Shown here: one piece after another, positions 21,001-31,646 of the stretch
Position numbering within the stretch: the stretch's first letter is position 1
Layout of the letters: each line of letters begins with the position of its first letter
NCBI RefSeq assembly: GCF_000090795.2
Contig: NW_003546362.1
Location: forward strand, 11,560 to 48,479
Length of the DNA stretch: 36,920 nucleotides
Direction of reading: 5' to 3'
Source of the DNA: Amphimedon queenslandica
Lineage: Eukaryota; Porifera; Demospongiae; Haplosclerida; Niphatidae
Notes under the pieces: generated by a model
What the model was told of the DNA's origin: nothing
What the model saw: only the letters and a program-made list of their open reading frames with translations
Databases searched by the model: none
Translations under genes and position numbers: made by a program

Positions 21001-24000
21001 AAGTGGCTCATCAGAGCAAAGTATCACTACAGGAGGCACTGGTTGAGGCCAATAAACAAGGTACATGTATATAAGATACTATAGTATATACACACACACA
21101 CACACTTTAACTGTACTAGCTGTTTACTATTATGTACTATTGTGTGGTTATTGGTAGTGACTGTGTGTATTACATTATCATGATACTAGTGGATTTACGC
21201 AATGTTGAGTGTGGAAATAATGCCCTGTACTCAATATAGGTCAAATTATCAGGTCTTATGCTTCACAAATAATGAAATTCATGTACTGACCTCTGACTTA
21301 TCGTATCATTAGCAATAATCCTAGTACATGTATTTTATTGTGTATATATGTAATTATTTTGTTGTGTTATTATGCATATTCTTCAGTTAAAGGTGATGAT
21401 AGTAGTGATATTATGAGCAGTGCATTAAATGAGATGAAACAAGAACAGGAAAAGTTGATTAAAGAGAAACAGATTATTACTGGTTAGTGTGTCATCAGTA
21501 CATTATGAGAGAATATTCTATTAATGTAGAAGATTATGAGAAACTGAAACTCAAAGTAGCTGATATGGAGGAAGAATATCTCAAGGAAAAACAGATCATT
21601 ATTGGTTAGTTAACTATACACACAGCATGTATTAGATGAGAGAATATGTTTATTGTGTAGACGGCAATCAAAATCTTAAAACTGACATTTCAGAGAAAGA
21701 CAAAGTTATAGCCAAATTGACATCTCAAGCAGAGGAACAATCACAGAATGAGAAACAGATCATTACTGGTTAGTGTATCATCATCAATCAATAATTATTA
21801 TTAATATTCTATTAATTTATAGACCTTAGAGCTAAAGTGTCTGATAATGAATTGTATACAACCAAACTAATGAAGGAGAAGTCACAACTACAGGAGAGAG
21901 TCACATCTTTAGAGGAACAATCTATCAAAGAGACTAGTTCCATTGGACTACAATTTAATTACCCGATCCCTTCAATGGGTAAGAGTATTATCGTGTGACT
22001 GACTGAGTGCAGGTTTCACAGGATTTTGACATAAAATTCATTATACATGCTGTGCGCTCATACAGCTTCTTGTCATATTGGATTGTCAAGTTGTCCAAAA
22101 GTTAGGCCAAAGACACTGTACATGGGATATTTTGCAAAATAACACAATAAAAGAATTCTTATGTTTTCTGACACATACATGTATATCTACATGTTTTATG
22201 GTGTGTAGAAAATTTAAGCTGATTTGAATTAAGTTTAAATTTTTATGAATTTTTAAAGTAGCTCAAAAATCAGGCCAACAACCAAAGGCTAGCTTTTTGT
22301 CTTTGGCCAATTTTTGTCAAAAATTGCTCCAAAAAACTGTCCATTTTTGTTTTTTCTGATACATAATGCTCTTATGTTGTGCATCAGTTTTGAGCTGTTT
22401 TGATCATAAGTTTGGATTTTTTTATGAATTTTAAAAGTTGCTGCAAATGCCATTTACTTGTGTCAGCTCATTAAGCATGCTGTTTAGCTCAATTATTATG
22501 CTTTGTGGGAACCCTGACTGCATGAGTGCATACAATTGTGTGTGTGCTCATTGTATATATTTTGTATCATTGACAGATAAATTGGATTTTCTAAGTGATG
22601 TCCAGGTAGCAGAGAGGAAGCAGTTCTTAATTCAAGGAGACAAACCTCAAAAAATAAATTGGAAAAAATTCGGTCTAAGGATTAGAGTACAAAAGAAGAG
22701 CTTACTGTCCTCTGAGACAGTAGAAGCAGCAGTGGTTGCTCTTGTAGGAGGAGAGTTCCAGTTTCCCCCTAATACTGTCCTAGTGAGTGCTGTGTATGCA
22801 GTATCACTCTCAAAGCCTCTCCTCAAACGGCTCATATTAGAAATACAGCACTGCGTTGATTTAACAAGACAAACAGGTCTTAGTCATCATCTTAAGTTTG
22901 CCATAGCTCCCGTGAGCACACCCAGTCTTCCTTACCAATTCTCAATAGTCAAGGGAGGAGAGTTTAAACCTGATAGTTGGTATGGATCCATTCAACGTAA
23001 AGAGTTCTGTTTGGTAGCTATTGTTGGGGAGAAACGTCTACCCAAATCATCAACTATTGGAGATGAGTCAGAGGAGGAGGAGGAGGAACAAGCAGAAGAG
23101 GAAACTGAGGAGGAAGTAGAAGATGGTAATAGTGATTCATCCAGTGATAATGGTAAGACTAAAGGTCCACCAGGAGGTAGCAGTGGAGGTCAAGGTCAGT
23201 GATGAGTCAGTGAGTGTGTACTAGTATATAATGAGCTGAATCTATTCCACTATATAGGAGAGTCTACTAGTAATGAGGGAGTAGAGGAAGAGGGGGAGAC
23301 TGGAGGTGAGCCATTACATGAGGAAGGAAATGAAGAGCAAGATAATGAAAGAGTAGAAGAGTCAAAGGATCATAAAGAACCACAGCATGAAGAAGCAACT
23401 GCTCCAATACCTTGTACTGAGATTAGTTCAAATTTTAATGGTAAGTACATTCACAAAGTGTGCGTAATATTTTTGTGTATAGGTGAAATGGTGGTTTCCA
23501 CTGGTGTAGTAGAGAATATGACATACGCTGGACAGGTTTATTATGAGGAGAAAAGAACTAAAGAATTGGTGACCTTCACTGCAGCTAAGAAATTGAGTGC
23601 ACTCATTGAGGTACATTATATTCAAGTACATGTAGAGTTTTATTCATTAACTGTTTTTGTAGTTCATTGAGAAGAAACATCTACAAGCTAAAATTGATCA
23701 ACATATTTATTTTTCATTCAATTCTTCCTATTCATATATTGAATTGAAGTTTGATGCACCTCAAGATGAGCCATTCACTGGTTGGAGCATTAAGCCTCAC
23801 CTTAAGCCTTGTAGAGTAAGTACTGCAATATAATGTATAACTGATGGTTGGTATGTGTGTATTAATAGTTGCGTCGTTGTGATATTGATAATTTTGGTGA
23901 TGCTAATTATCCTGTTCCTCCATCTTGTTTGATATCAATATATGGATCACCTGGTGCTGTACCATCACTGCATTACTCTGTACCACTAGTGGGTGTTGTT

Positions 24001-24587
24001 GACCCAGTTACATTGCTCATTCATTGTTCATTGAGAACTGCTCCTCCTCGTCCTTCAATAAGTAATCAATGTATATCATTTTAATTATTTTATTGGGTTA
24101 TTTAATCAGATCCTAATAGCTCTACAGCCTCTAATGAATCTGCAGTATTATCCACTGGAGGAGCTAGTGAGAGATAATACTAAGTGCATATACTGACCTT
24201 TGACCTCTATTAGGTCCATTAGATACTGTTGATGTCAATAAATTAAAGAAAGTAATCAATGATGTTCTTGTATCTCATTATGCTGCACTTACTTCTTTAC
24301 CTAAGAAAGCTCATTCTGAACTTGCTAATCAGCTTTACACAGTCCATATGATCAATACTGCAGTGAGACAAGCTCCTTCAATGGAAGAGTGCATTGATGA
24401 GTTCAAGGCTAGTCTTAGTTTCAAGAGGAAGTTACCTCAAGTGCAGGAGCACTGTCAAAAGTTCTTAGACTCATTCATTGCTGTAAGAGGCAGCTATGCT
24501 CATGCAGCAATAGCTTTAGGTGAGGACTGGATTAGAGCTATTAAGAATGAACTGGGATTTGATTTTATTATTGATGTTGATGCATAA
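18097..24587 (+). CDS. K3: kelch - coiled coil - ZU5 - acidic linker - helical C-terminal module protein
   Basis: Exons: 18097-18109, 18233-18751, 19254-19435, 19607-19810, 20362-20557, 20851-21060, 21387-21482, 21530-21604, 21661-21768, 21823-21978, 22577-23194, 23258-23440, 23483-23610, 23663-23815, 23869-24061, 24110-24166, 24214-24587. They sum to 3465 nt, 1154 aa. Domain order is as in K1: kelch, coiled coil, ZU5 (SAVYAVSLSKPL, LILEIQHC), acidic linker, beta-rich domain, helical module with the conserved run QAPSMEECIDEFKASLSF. Exon 6 lacks 14 codons, the WWM...EYPTE stretch of the others, and exon 10 is 30 nt longer, so the coiled coil differs in length. Exon 11 ends at GTCAGT rather than GTGAGT. 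Exons 13-17 are nearly the same as K1. The gene ends 178 bp before the delta-tubulin start, so the two are very close. Function inferred only. Confidence 0.85.
19110..19253. repeat. Triplicated acceptor region before K3 exon 3
   Basis: About 55 bp beginning TTGATAGAT and containing ACTGTATTCC and TTGTTTGTTT occurs twice in tandem (from 19110 and 19165), and a third time (from 19221) ending in the functional acceptor CACTTTAG. K1 and K2 have one copy. Only the last copy ends in a usable AG at the exon. Confidence 0.6.
19944..20099. mobile_element. 156-bp MITE in K3 intron 4
   Basis: The left end TACTGTATAAGTGGTTTTTT and the reverse complement of the right end TACTTTATAAGTGGTTTTTT form a terminal inverted repeat with one mismatch in 20. 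Inside, CAAAATTTGTG pairs loosely with CACAAAATC. It is absent from K1 and K2. The TACTGTATA end resembles those of the elements in K1 introns 4 and 5. Confidence 0.65.
22010..22516. mobile_element. hAT-like MITE in K3 intron 10, orthologous to that in K1
   Basis: The left end CAGGTTTCACA and the right end TGTGGGAACCCTG are slightly decayed forms of the 14-bp ends at 7466-7971. ACTGAGTG precedes it (22002-22009), and ACTG CATG AGTG follows, the same target site with a 4-bp insertion. The same intron and same target mean one insertion that predates the split of K1 and K3. Confidence 0.7.
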
Positions 24588-24765
24588 TTTCGGTATTTAT
24601 GAATTATTGCTTCATTAGTTTCACATGTCTTATTTTGAAATTATAAGTATCATACTCTGGAAAGATCTGCATGTACATGTACATGTACATAATGTACTCT
24701 TTGCTGATTTGAATTGAATGAGTCCCGCCATGCCATCATCCAATCACCACGCCTCTTTTAATAAA
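24588..24765. other. Short spacer between K3 and delta-tubulin
   Basis: A 178-bp spacer with ATGTACATGTACATGTACAT at 24671-24690. Two further in-frame ATGs (24718 and 24730) lie ahead of the chosen tubulin start. The promoter of the tubulin gene must lie here or inside the end of K3. Confidence 0.5.
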
Positions 24766-27700
24766 ATGGCTGTGTATGTACATGTTGGCCAATGTGGTGT
24801 ACAACTGGGCCATGCGTATTGGGAACAAGTGTTATCATCAGACTACAGCTCATCACTCCTCCTGCCAAATAAGGACATCCCTGGTATTAGTATAGACACT
24901 GAAAGGAAGACACGGAGCCCATCACTCCAGTATTCAAGTGTTGTCACTGGATCTTGTAGAGGGTGTGGAAACAATTGGTCTTATGGCCTCAAAGAAGGAA
25001 TGAGAATGGGTAGTTTTGTGACCGAGGAGATACGTAAGGTAGCGGAGAGATTGGATTACTTTATGGGAACTATTTTCACGCACAGTCTAGCTGGAGGAAC
25101 TGGATCAGGTAAGATTTAACTTTATAGCTAAGCCTTGTAAATTTTGGGAGGAAAAACACAATTTAATTCGCCAAACTTTTACCTCACCAAAATTACCTGT
25201 TTTGCACAATGTTGTTACTTATGTTGCATTATAAGTTTAAGCTAATTTTGATCAAAATTGAATTTTTTGTGAATTTTTAAAGATGCTCAAAAATCTGGTA
25301 AAGTCCCTATACTCTAGTATATGGTCTTGGGCCAAATTTTGCCAAAATTGAAAAGGAGAGATTTCTTCATTTATATATTTTTTTCTGATACACATAGATG
25401 TACTTTTGTTGCTTAGAAAGTTTGAGCTGATTCAAATCAAAATTGGATTTTTTATGAATTTTAAAATTTGCTCAAAAATCAGGCCAAAGTCCCTGTACTA
25501 TCCCTGTACTATAGTACAGGGTATTCAACCAATTTTTGTCAAATTTGACAAAGAGAGAATCTTTCATTTATAATTTATTCTGATACATATACATGTACTT
25601 ATGTTGCATAAAAAGTTTGAGCCGATTCAAATCAAAATTGGATTTTTTATGAATTTTTAAATTTGCTCAAAAATCAGGCAACGTCCCTGTACTGTATGTA
25701 GTACAGGGTATTCAGCCAAATTTGACAAAGAGAGACTTCTTTATTTTTATAATTTTTCTGATGCATATGCTTGCACTTATGTTGCGTAGAAAGTTTGAGC
25801 TGATTCCAATCAAAATTAATTTTTTATGAATTTTTAAAGTTACTAAAAAATCAGGCCAAAGTCCCTGTACTCTAGTACATGGTCCTGGGCCAAATGTTGC
25901 CAAAATTAAAAAGGAGAGTTTTTTCTATTTTTATATTTTTTCTGGTACACATACTTGTACTTATGTTGCGTAGAAAGTTTGAGCTGATTCTAATCAAAAT
26001 TGGATTTTTTTATGAATTTTAAAGTTGCTCAAAAATTAGGCCAACATCCCTGTACTATAGTACAGGGTATTCAGCCAAATTTTGCCAAATTTGACAAAGA
26101 GAGAATTTTCGATTTTTATAATTTTTTTCTGATGCATATACGTGTACTTATGTTGCATAGAAAGTTTGAGCTGATTCTGATCAAAATTGGATTTTTTAAT
26201 GAATTTTTAAAGTTGCTCAATAATCTGGTCAAAGTCCCTGTACTCTAGTACATGGTCTTGGGCCAAATTTTGCCAAAATTTGAAAGTTGAGAATTCTCCA
26301 CTTTTATATTTTTTCCTGATACACATACATTTACTTATGTTACATAGAAAGTTTCGGCTGATTCAGATCAAAATTGTATTTTTTACAAATTTTTAAAGTT
26401 GCTAAAAAATTAGACCAAAATCCCTGTACTGTAGTACAGGGTATTCAGCCAAATTTTGCCAAATTTGACATAGAAAGAATTTTTTATTTTTATAATTTTT
26501 TTTGATACATATACGTGTACTTATGTTGCGTAGAAAGTTTGAGCTGATTCCAATCAAAATTGGATTTTTTACAAATTTTAAAGTTGCTCAAAAATCTGTT
26601 CAAAGCCCCTTTTCTAGAGTACATTATCTCTAACCAAATTTTGCCAATATTGAAAAGGAGAAAATTGTCTATTTTTATATTATTTCCTGATACACGTTTA
26701 TGTACTTATGTTGCGTAGAGAGTTTGAATGAGCTGATTCTAATCAAAATTAGTTGCTCCATATTAGCTCATTTAGCATGCTTTATGGGAAACCCTGGCTT
26801 CACTATAACAATGTACTGTACTTGTAAGAAGATTAGAACCAACTTAATCATCATGAAGGGTGGAGCCCTGTATAATGTACATTTCTTGTACCAATTAAAA
26901 TTTTCTACTACAGTATAAAATTTGTAACTACAGTATAAAGCAAATTATATATTACTTATACCTATCAATAGGTTTGACGTGTTATATTTTGGAAACAATT
27001 CGTGATGCCTTCCCTGTTCAATATATTTCCAATGTCGCCATTACTCCATTTCTGTCGGGAGAAACACCACTTCAATATTATAACACACTCCTCTCCATTC
27101 CATACCTACAACAATATTCTGACTGTATCCTCCTATTGCATAATGACACAATACTCAAGGAAGCACTGAAGACAAGTACAAGTGTTAGCATGACTTCTAT
27201 GAACAGTATTATCAGTGATGTATTAACTAATATGTATAGACCTTTTCAAAACAAGCAAAGGTATTAGTGTTTCATTTATTATACAATACTAAAGTATAAT
27301 ACATTTATGTATTCATAGGGTACATATGGGAACATGGGAGCTGATACGTTCATTGTGTCCCCAGTCTTGCTACAAGTTCATTGCTGCTCATCATGTTCGG
27401 CTCACAAAGGGAGTAACTAGTTGGAGCAATGCTGTAACACATTTCAAGCCTGTACAAGACAAGAGGAGACGGCTATTGTCATTAGCAGTGGTGTCAAGAA
27501 GCAACCCCCTGGCTATGATATCACTCATTGACAAGTCAAAGGAGATTGAGGAGAAGCTCAAAAAATACTTTTCTTTTGTTCCGTGGAATCCTTTCCCTGT
27601 TGATCTACTGTATGGTGCCGATGCTAATCTCAAGGACAATAAAATCATGACTGTTTTGACTAATAGTAATGAGATTGTTCCTTTTCTTAATAGAATCAAG

Positions 27701-27829
27701 GAGAGGTCTGAAGAAATGTTCAAGGCTAGAGCTTATTTACACTGGTATGAAGGAATGGCTGATAAAATGGACTTCAGTTTTAATGCACTGGACACCTTAT
27801 CACAAAATTATAATTCATTATCAGTCTAG
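24766..27829 (+). CDS. TUBD1: Delta-tubulin
   Basis: Exons: 24766-25108, 26972-27260, 27319-27829; 380 aa. The tubulin nucleotide-binding start ([11 protein letters not shown]) and the signature LAGGTGSG are plain. GNNWSYG corresponds to the T-loop region before it. Assignment to delta rather than alpha or beta rests on divergence plus the C-terminal [10 protein letters not shown] segment and the GGTGSG preceded by LA. Delta-tubulin acts at centrioles and basal bodies in forming triplet microtubules (family knowledge). It is shorter than vertebrate delta-tubulin (about 450 aa), mainly through a shorter loop after the first strand and a shorter central part. The start at 24766 is chosen because family members begin a few residues before the QxGQCG motif; an upstream in-frame ATG at 24718 would add 16 residues. 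Intron 1 (1863 bp) is almost wholly satellite repeat. Intron 2 is 58 bp. Confidence 0.85.
25205..26790. repeat. Nine-unit 186-bp satellite array in delta-tubulin intron 1
   Basis: The anchor phrase AGTTTGAGCTGATTC recurs at 25233, 25419, 25614, 25792, 25976, 26163, 26350, 26536 and 26721, with spacings of 178-195 bp, mostly 184-187. Each unit also has TTGCTCAAAAAT and CTGATRCATAT phrases. The units are of two kinds: one with CTCTAGTACATGGTCTTGGG, the other with a dyad ending TAGTACAGGGTATTCAGCC. The right edge carries TATGGGAAACCCTGG, matching the right end of the hAT-like element in the K introns, so the array looks like an expanded interior of that element. Confidence 0.85.
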
Positions 27830-27996
27830 AAAATGCTGCTTAAAATTGGCCAAACAAAGTTGATGTGCCTATCTATGCAAACAGGAAATGTGAGCCAGCC
27901 ACTCCTACTCTTAGCCTAATTACTTTTGTCTCTGCTTTCTTCTCTTTTTCACGCGTTTCCTGATCTTTTGGTGCTTAGGAGAGCTCTTACCTTATT

Positions 27997-29628
27997 ATGG
28001 CATACTTGCATCCCTCACTTCGTAATCATAATATCCATATAAGGTGGATGAGGTATACTCCTGGGGACATTCCGCCTTCTAATGCTGTACTCGGAGGAAG
28101 GACAGAAAAAGGTGAGTGGTGGACGCTTTAGACTAGTCTAGTTCGAATCATGGGCCATTGGTAGATCTAATTCTAGTGAGTGGATTATATAAGTAGAACG
28201 AAATGATATATTAGAATAGCTCAGTTCTGGGATAACAAAGAAAATGGCTAATTAAGGATAATTGAATAGACTCAGAATAAGCAATTTAGTTGTATCTGCA
28301 TGCACAATTTAGTTAGGATCGACCCTCTCGTTGGGACTGTAGGGGTTTTCGGATTGTGGTTTTGGGTGAATTTAATTTTAAGCCGAGTTTTAATCCATGT
28401 TTAAGCATAGATATTAGAGTCTATGGTTTAAGCTCATGATCTTTTAGCCACACCTCTTCTTTGTTGTTGTCCAGTTTCATTAGATCTATCATTCATTTGA
28501 AATTTTAAAATCATTATTATGTATCTATCTATAGGTGTCAATTTATACATTGGACGGGATTTAATGCAAGCTACAGTTTCCTCTATTCCAGCGACTGAAA
28601 CAGATTCCGAATACGCAGTGTTCTCTAAGCAATTATCATCTGTTGAGATTCTTGTATGTGACGATCCCTCTGTTTTGTTTTGGGCTGATAAGGATGATGG
28701 CAGAATACAAAAATATGGTATCAGCTCATTGCAGCGAGAGATTGTATATGAGACTTCTGAATATAGACAAGACCTCATGTACCTCATAGGCCGAACTGTA
28801 CCAAACCAGGAAACACTTTTCCACTGGTCAAGGCTTAAAGCTACACTGCCATGTGACGTATGCCTACTAGGCAACGTTGATTTCTCGTCATCACAGCTCA
28901 GCGTTCAAAGCAAAATTGAAACCTACTACAGTAGTATGACTGGTAGTTATCAAGTTTTGTGTGCGTACAGAGTACCTACTCCAGTTTATAGCTTTACAAG
29001 CCAATGGAAATGGGAACCAGCTTCAAATGGCTCATTACCACCAGGTGCTGTAGCAGGAGGAAGAGATGAATCCGGTGAAGTCATTTACATTGCTAGAGCA
29101 TTTCATGAGGATGAAATACCAGCTGGGTATGTCTCACCATCACAGAAATGCTGTATTTATCCATGGGGTTCTACGACTCACGAAACATCGAATTACGAAG
29201 TTCTTGTTATCGAAGACCAGAATAGCTTAATATGGGAAAGAGCATCTGATGGTGACTTGCCTGTTGGAGCTGTTACTAGTAATGAAGAAGGTGAAGAGGA
29301 ATCTGGTGTAGGTCGTACATTAACTGATTCTGATCTCAGTGTGGGTATTACCTTTGATGGAATCAGGATCAACATACCACAGAGAGCTTGTAGAGATATG
29401 CAATTGTTAGGAAAGATACCAGTCTCTCATTGCTGCCTGTATATTCCATATAAGAATAAAGAGTTCATTTATCGTGAGTATGAGGCATTGAGGTCATTAT
29501 TCTCTGCCAATTCATTGCAGCGATTGTGCAGCTATGTTATACTGGAATCAGTTCATGCTGTACCTGATCGTATTAATAGTCTTCCACTTCCTAAGAAAAT
29601 CAAAGATGACCTACTTGCTTTAATATAA
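27997..29628 (+). CDS. D1: DM9-repeat protein with C-terminal SOCS box
   Basis: Exons 27997-28111 and 28535-29628, 402 aa. Exon 1 encodes the start of a DM9-type repeat (AVLGGRTEKG), completed by YIGRDL at the head of exon 2. A clear DM9 pair lies at about residues 195-350: WKWEPASNGSLPPGAVAGG, then GEVIYIARAFHEDEIPAGYV and the closing YEVLV, followed by a second repeat ending CLYIPYKNKEF and YREYEAL. DM9 domains are known as mannose-binding cytosolic recognition proteins in molluscs and insects. The last 38 residues (365-402) read as a SOCS box: SLQRLC as the Elongin BC box and LPLPKKIKDDLL as the Cullin-5 side. It would therefore present bound targets for ubiquitination, by inference. The start ATG is followed by MAYLHPSLR, with no signal peptide. 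Confidence is high for DM9, good for SOCS. Confidence 0.87.
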
Positions 29629-29763
29629 CAATAATTTATTGTCAATTAATTATCTATTTTTCTATTTTATGCACGTTAGATTCAAACTGCATGCAAGACA
29701 AGAGATCTTCCTTCTGTTTGCATGCAATGAGTGATAAGACTAAGGATGATTAAGGACTGATAA

Positions 29764-29838
29764 GGGGGGGCCGGCCCAGCCCTGCCCGTGTCCTGGCCCG
29801 GAGTGGCCCGTTGCCCCTGGCCTCAGTGGCCTGCTCTG
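29764..29838. promoter_or_regulatory. GC-rich block upstream of D2
   Basis: A run of about 75 bp, dominated by GGCCCG and GCCC phrases, lies 20-90 bp before the D2 start in otherwise AT-rich sequence. A shorter relative (CCGGGCCAGCCCTGCC, 31375-31390) precedes D3. It could be promoter or 5' leader. Function unknown. Confidence 0.35.
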
Positions 29839-29856
29839 TTCTACCTGATTCTGATC

Positions 29857-31265
29857 ATGGCTATGATGGCATCACCAGCAGTCCTTCGGCCCTTAAAAAC
29901 TAAACTTAATAGTCATGTAAGATGGGAAAAGTATAAACATACTCCCAGAGCCATTCCTTCTAATGCTGTAGTCGGAGGAAGGACTGAAAAAGGTAAATGC
30001 GGGGGAGTCTATGGGTAATCTAGTATAGCATCTATGGTTGTAGTGAGTGCATGGATTATAGGTAGATTAAAAACTAATAGGACTGAATAATCTATGAATG
30101 ATTTAATCAAAATTTTTTGAAGTTGTGAATTGACTCATTTTTATTGTTATTTTTGTGTACATTACATCGGTACATTATTATAGGTGTTGATATATACATT
30201 GGTCGGGATTTATGGAAAGGGGAAGTGTGTTCCATTCCAGCAACTGAAACCTATTCCCGGTACGCATTGTTCACTGGTGATTCAGCGTCTGTTGAGATTC
30301 TTGTATGTGACGATCACTCTATTTTATTTTGGGCTGATAAAGGTGACGACAGAATACGAAAGTTTGGAATCAGCACAATGGGGGAGGTTCATGATGAGCC
30401 TTTTGTCTGTAGACAAGGCTACCTCATAGGTCGAACTGTACCAAATAAAAAAACACTTTTCAACTGGCCGAAGCGTAAATTACCACGTGACGTATGCCTA
30501 CTAGGCCATGTTGAATTCTCATCACAGGCTTCACAGCTCAGTGTTCAAAACAGACTTGACAAGTACTACAGTAGTACGACAGATAATTATCAAGTTTTGT
30601 GTGCGTACAGAGTACCTACTCCAGTGTATAGCTTTACAAAGACATGGAAATGGGTACCAGCGTCAAATGGGTATTTACCACCGGGTGCTGTAGCAGGAGG
30701 AAAAGATGAATCCGGTGAAATCATTTACATTGCTAGAGCATTTCATGAGTATGAAGTACCAGCTGGGTATGTCTCACCATCACAGAAATGCTGTATTTAT
30801 CCATGGGGTTGCACAACTCACCGATCGTCAAATTACGAAGTTCTTGTTGTTGAGGACCAGAGTTGCTTAAGATGGGAGAGAGCATCTGATGGTGACTTAC
30901 CAGTTGGAGCTGTTAATAACGCAGATGAAGAACAGAAATCTGGTATTGGTCGTACATTAACTGATTCTGATCTCAGTGTGGGCATTACCTTTGATGGAAT
31001 TAGGATCAACATACCACAGAGAGCTTCTAAAGATATGCAATTGTTAGGAAAGATAGCAATCCATCATCGCTGCCTGTACATTCCGTATAAGAATAAAGAG
31101 TTCATTTATCGTGAGTATGAGGCATTGAAGTCCTTATTCTGTGCCAATTCATTGCAACAATTGTGCAGCTATGTTATACTGGAATCAGTTCATGCTGTAC
31201 CTGATCGTATTAATAGTCTTCCACTTCCTAAGAAAATCAAAGATGACATACTTGCTTTAATATAA
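29857..31265 (+). CDS. D2: DM9-repeat protein with C-terminal SOCS box
   Basis: Exons 29857-29992 and 30184-31265, 405 aa. Paralogue of D1 with the same two-exon plan and the same phase-1 intron in the Gly codon of TEKG. The DM9 motif reads WKWVPASNGYLPPGAVAGG with the ARAFHEYEVPAGYV partner, and the terminal repeat CLYIPYKNKEF. The SOCS box is kept: SLQQLC and LPLPKKIKDDIL. The ATG at 29857 is used; the frame is open a little further up but without another ATG. The first exon starts MAMMASP as in D3. Closer to D3 than to D1 in the first 150 residues (SRYA, RDLWK). Confidence 0.87.
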
Positions 31266-31368
31266 CAATTAACTGTCAATTTTTTTAATTCAATGCATAT
31301 CACGTTAAATTCAAATTGTCACTTTAATGCATTCAAGACAAGACCTTCCTGTGATCAACGTAGATCTA

Positions 31369-31390
31369 GGGGGCCGGGCCAGCCCTGCCT
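31369..31390. promoter_or_regulatory. Short GC-rich block upstream of D3
   Basis: GGGGGGCCGGGCCAGCCCTG and its next bases repeat the core of the longer block upstream of D2, about 60 bp before the D3 start codon. Conservation is limited to this core. Confidence 0.3.
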
Positions 31391-31447
31391 ACTTAGATTA
31401 GAATATCTAGCTTCACTGTTTCAGAGCAGTTTGTCGGTTTTTCTCTC

Positions 31448-31612
31448 ATGGCTATGATGGCATCGCCTAAGCTTCATAGTCATATAAGATGGGAAAGGTA
31501 TAATCATGCTCCTAAAAGCATTCCTTCTAACGCTGTAGTCGGAGGAAAGACTGAAAAAGGTGAATTAGGGGAGGGAGAGTCTATTTATAATCTTGGGCCA
31601 GGGGTAATCTAG

Positions 31613-31646
<34 letters not shown>

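Noticed and set aside
24718-24765. Upstream ATG of delta-tubulin as the start
   Set aside because: It would add 16 residues ahead of the usual tubulin start; the ATG at 24766 gives the normal spacing to GQCG. Not excluded by sequence alone.
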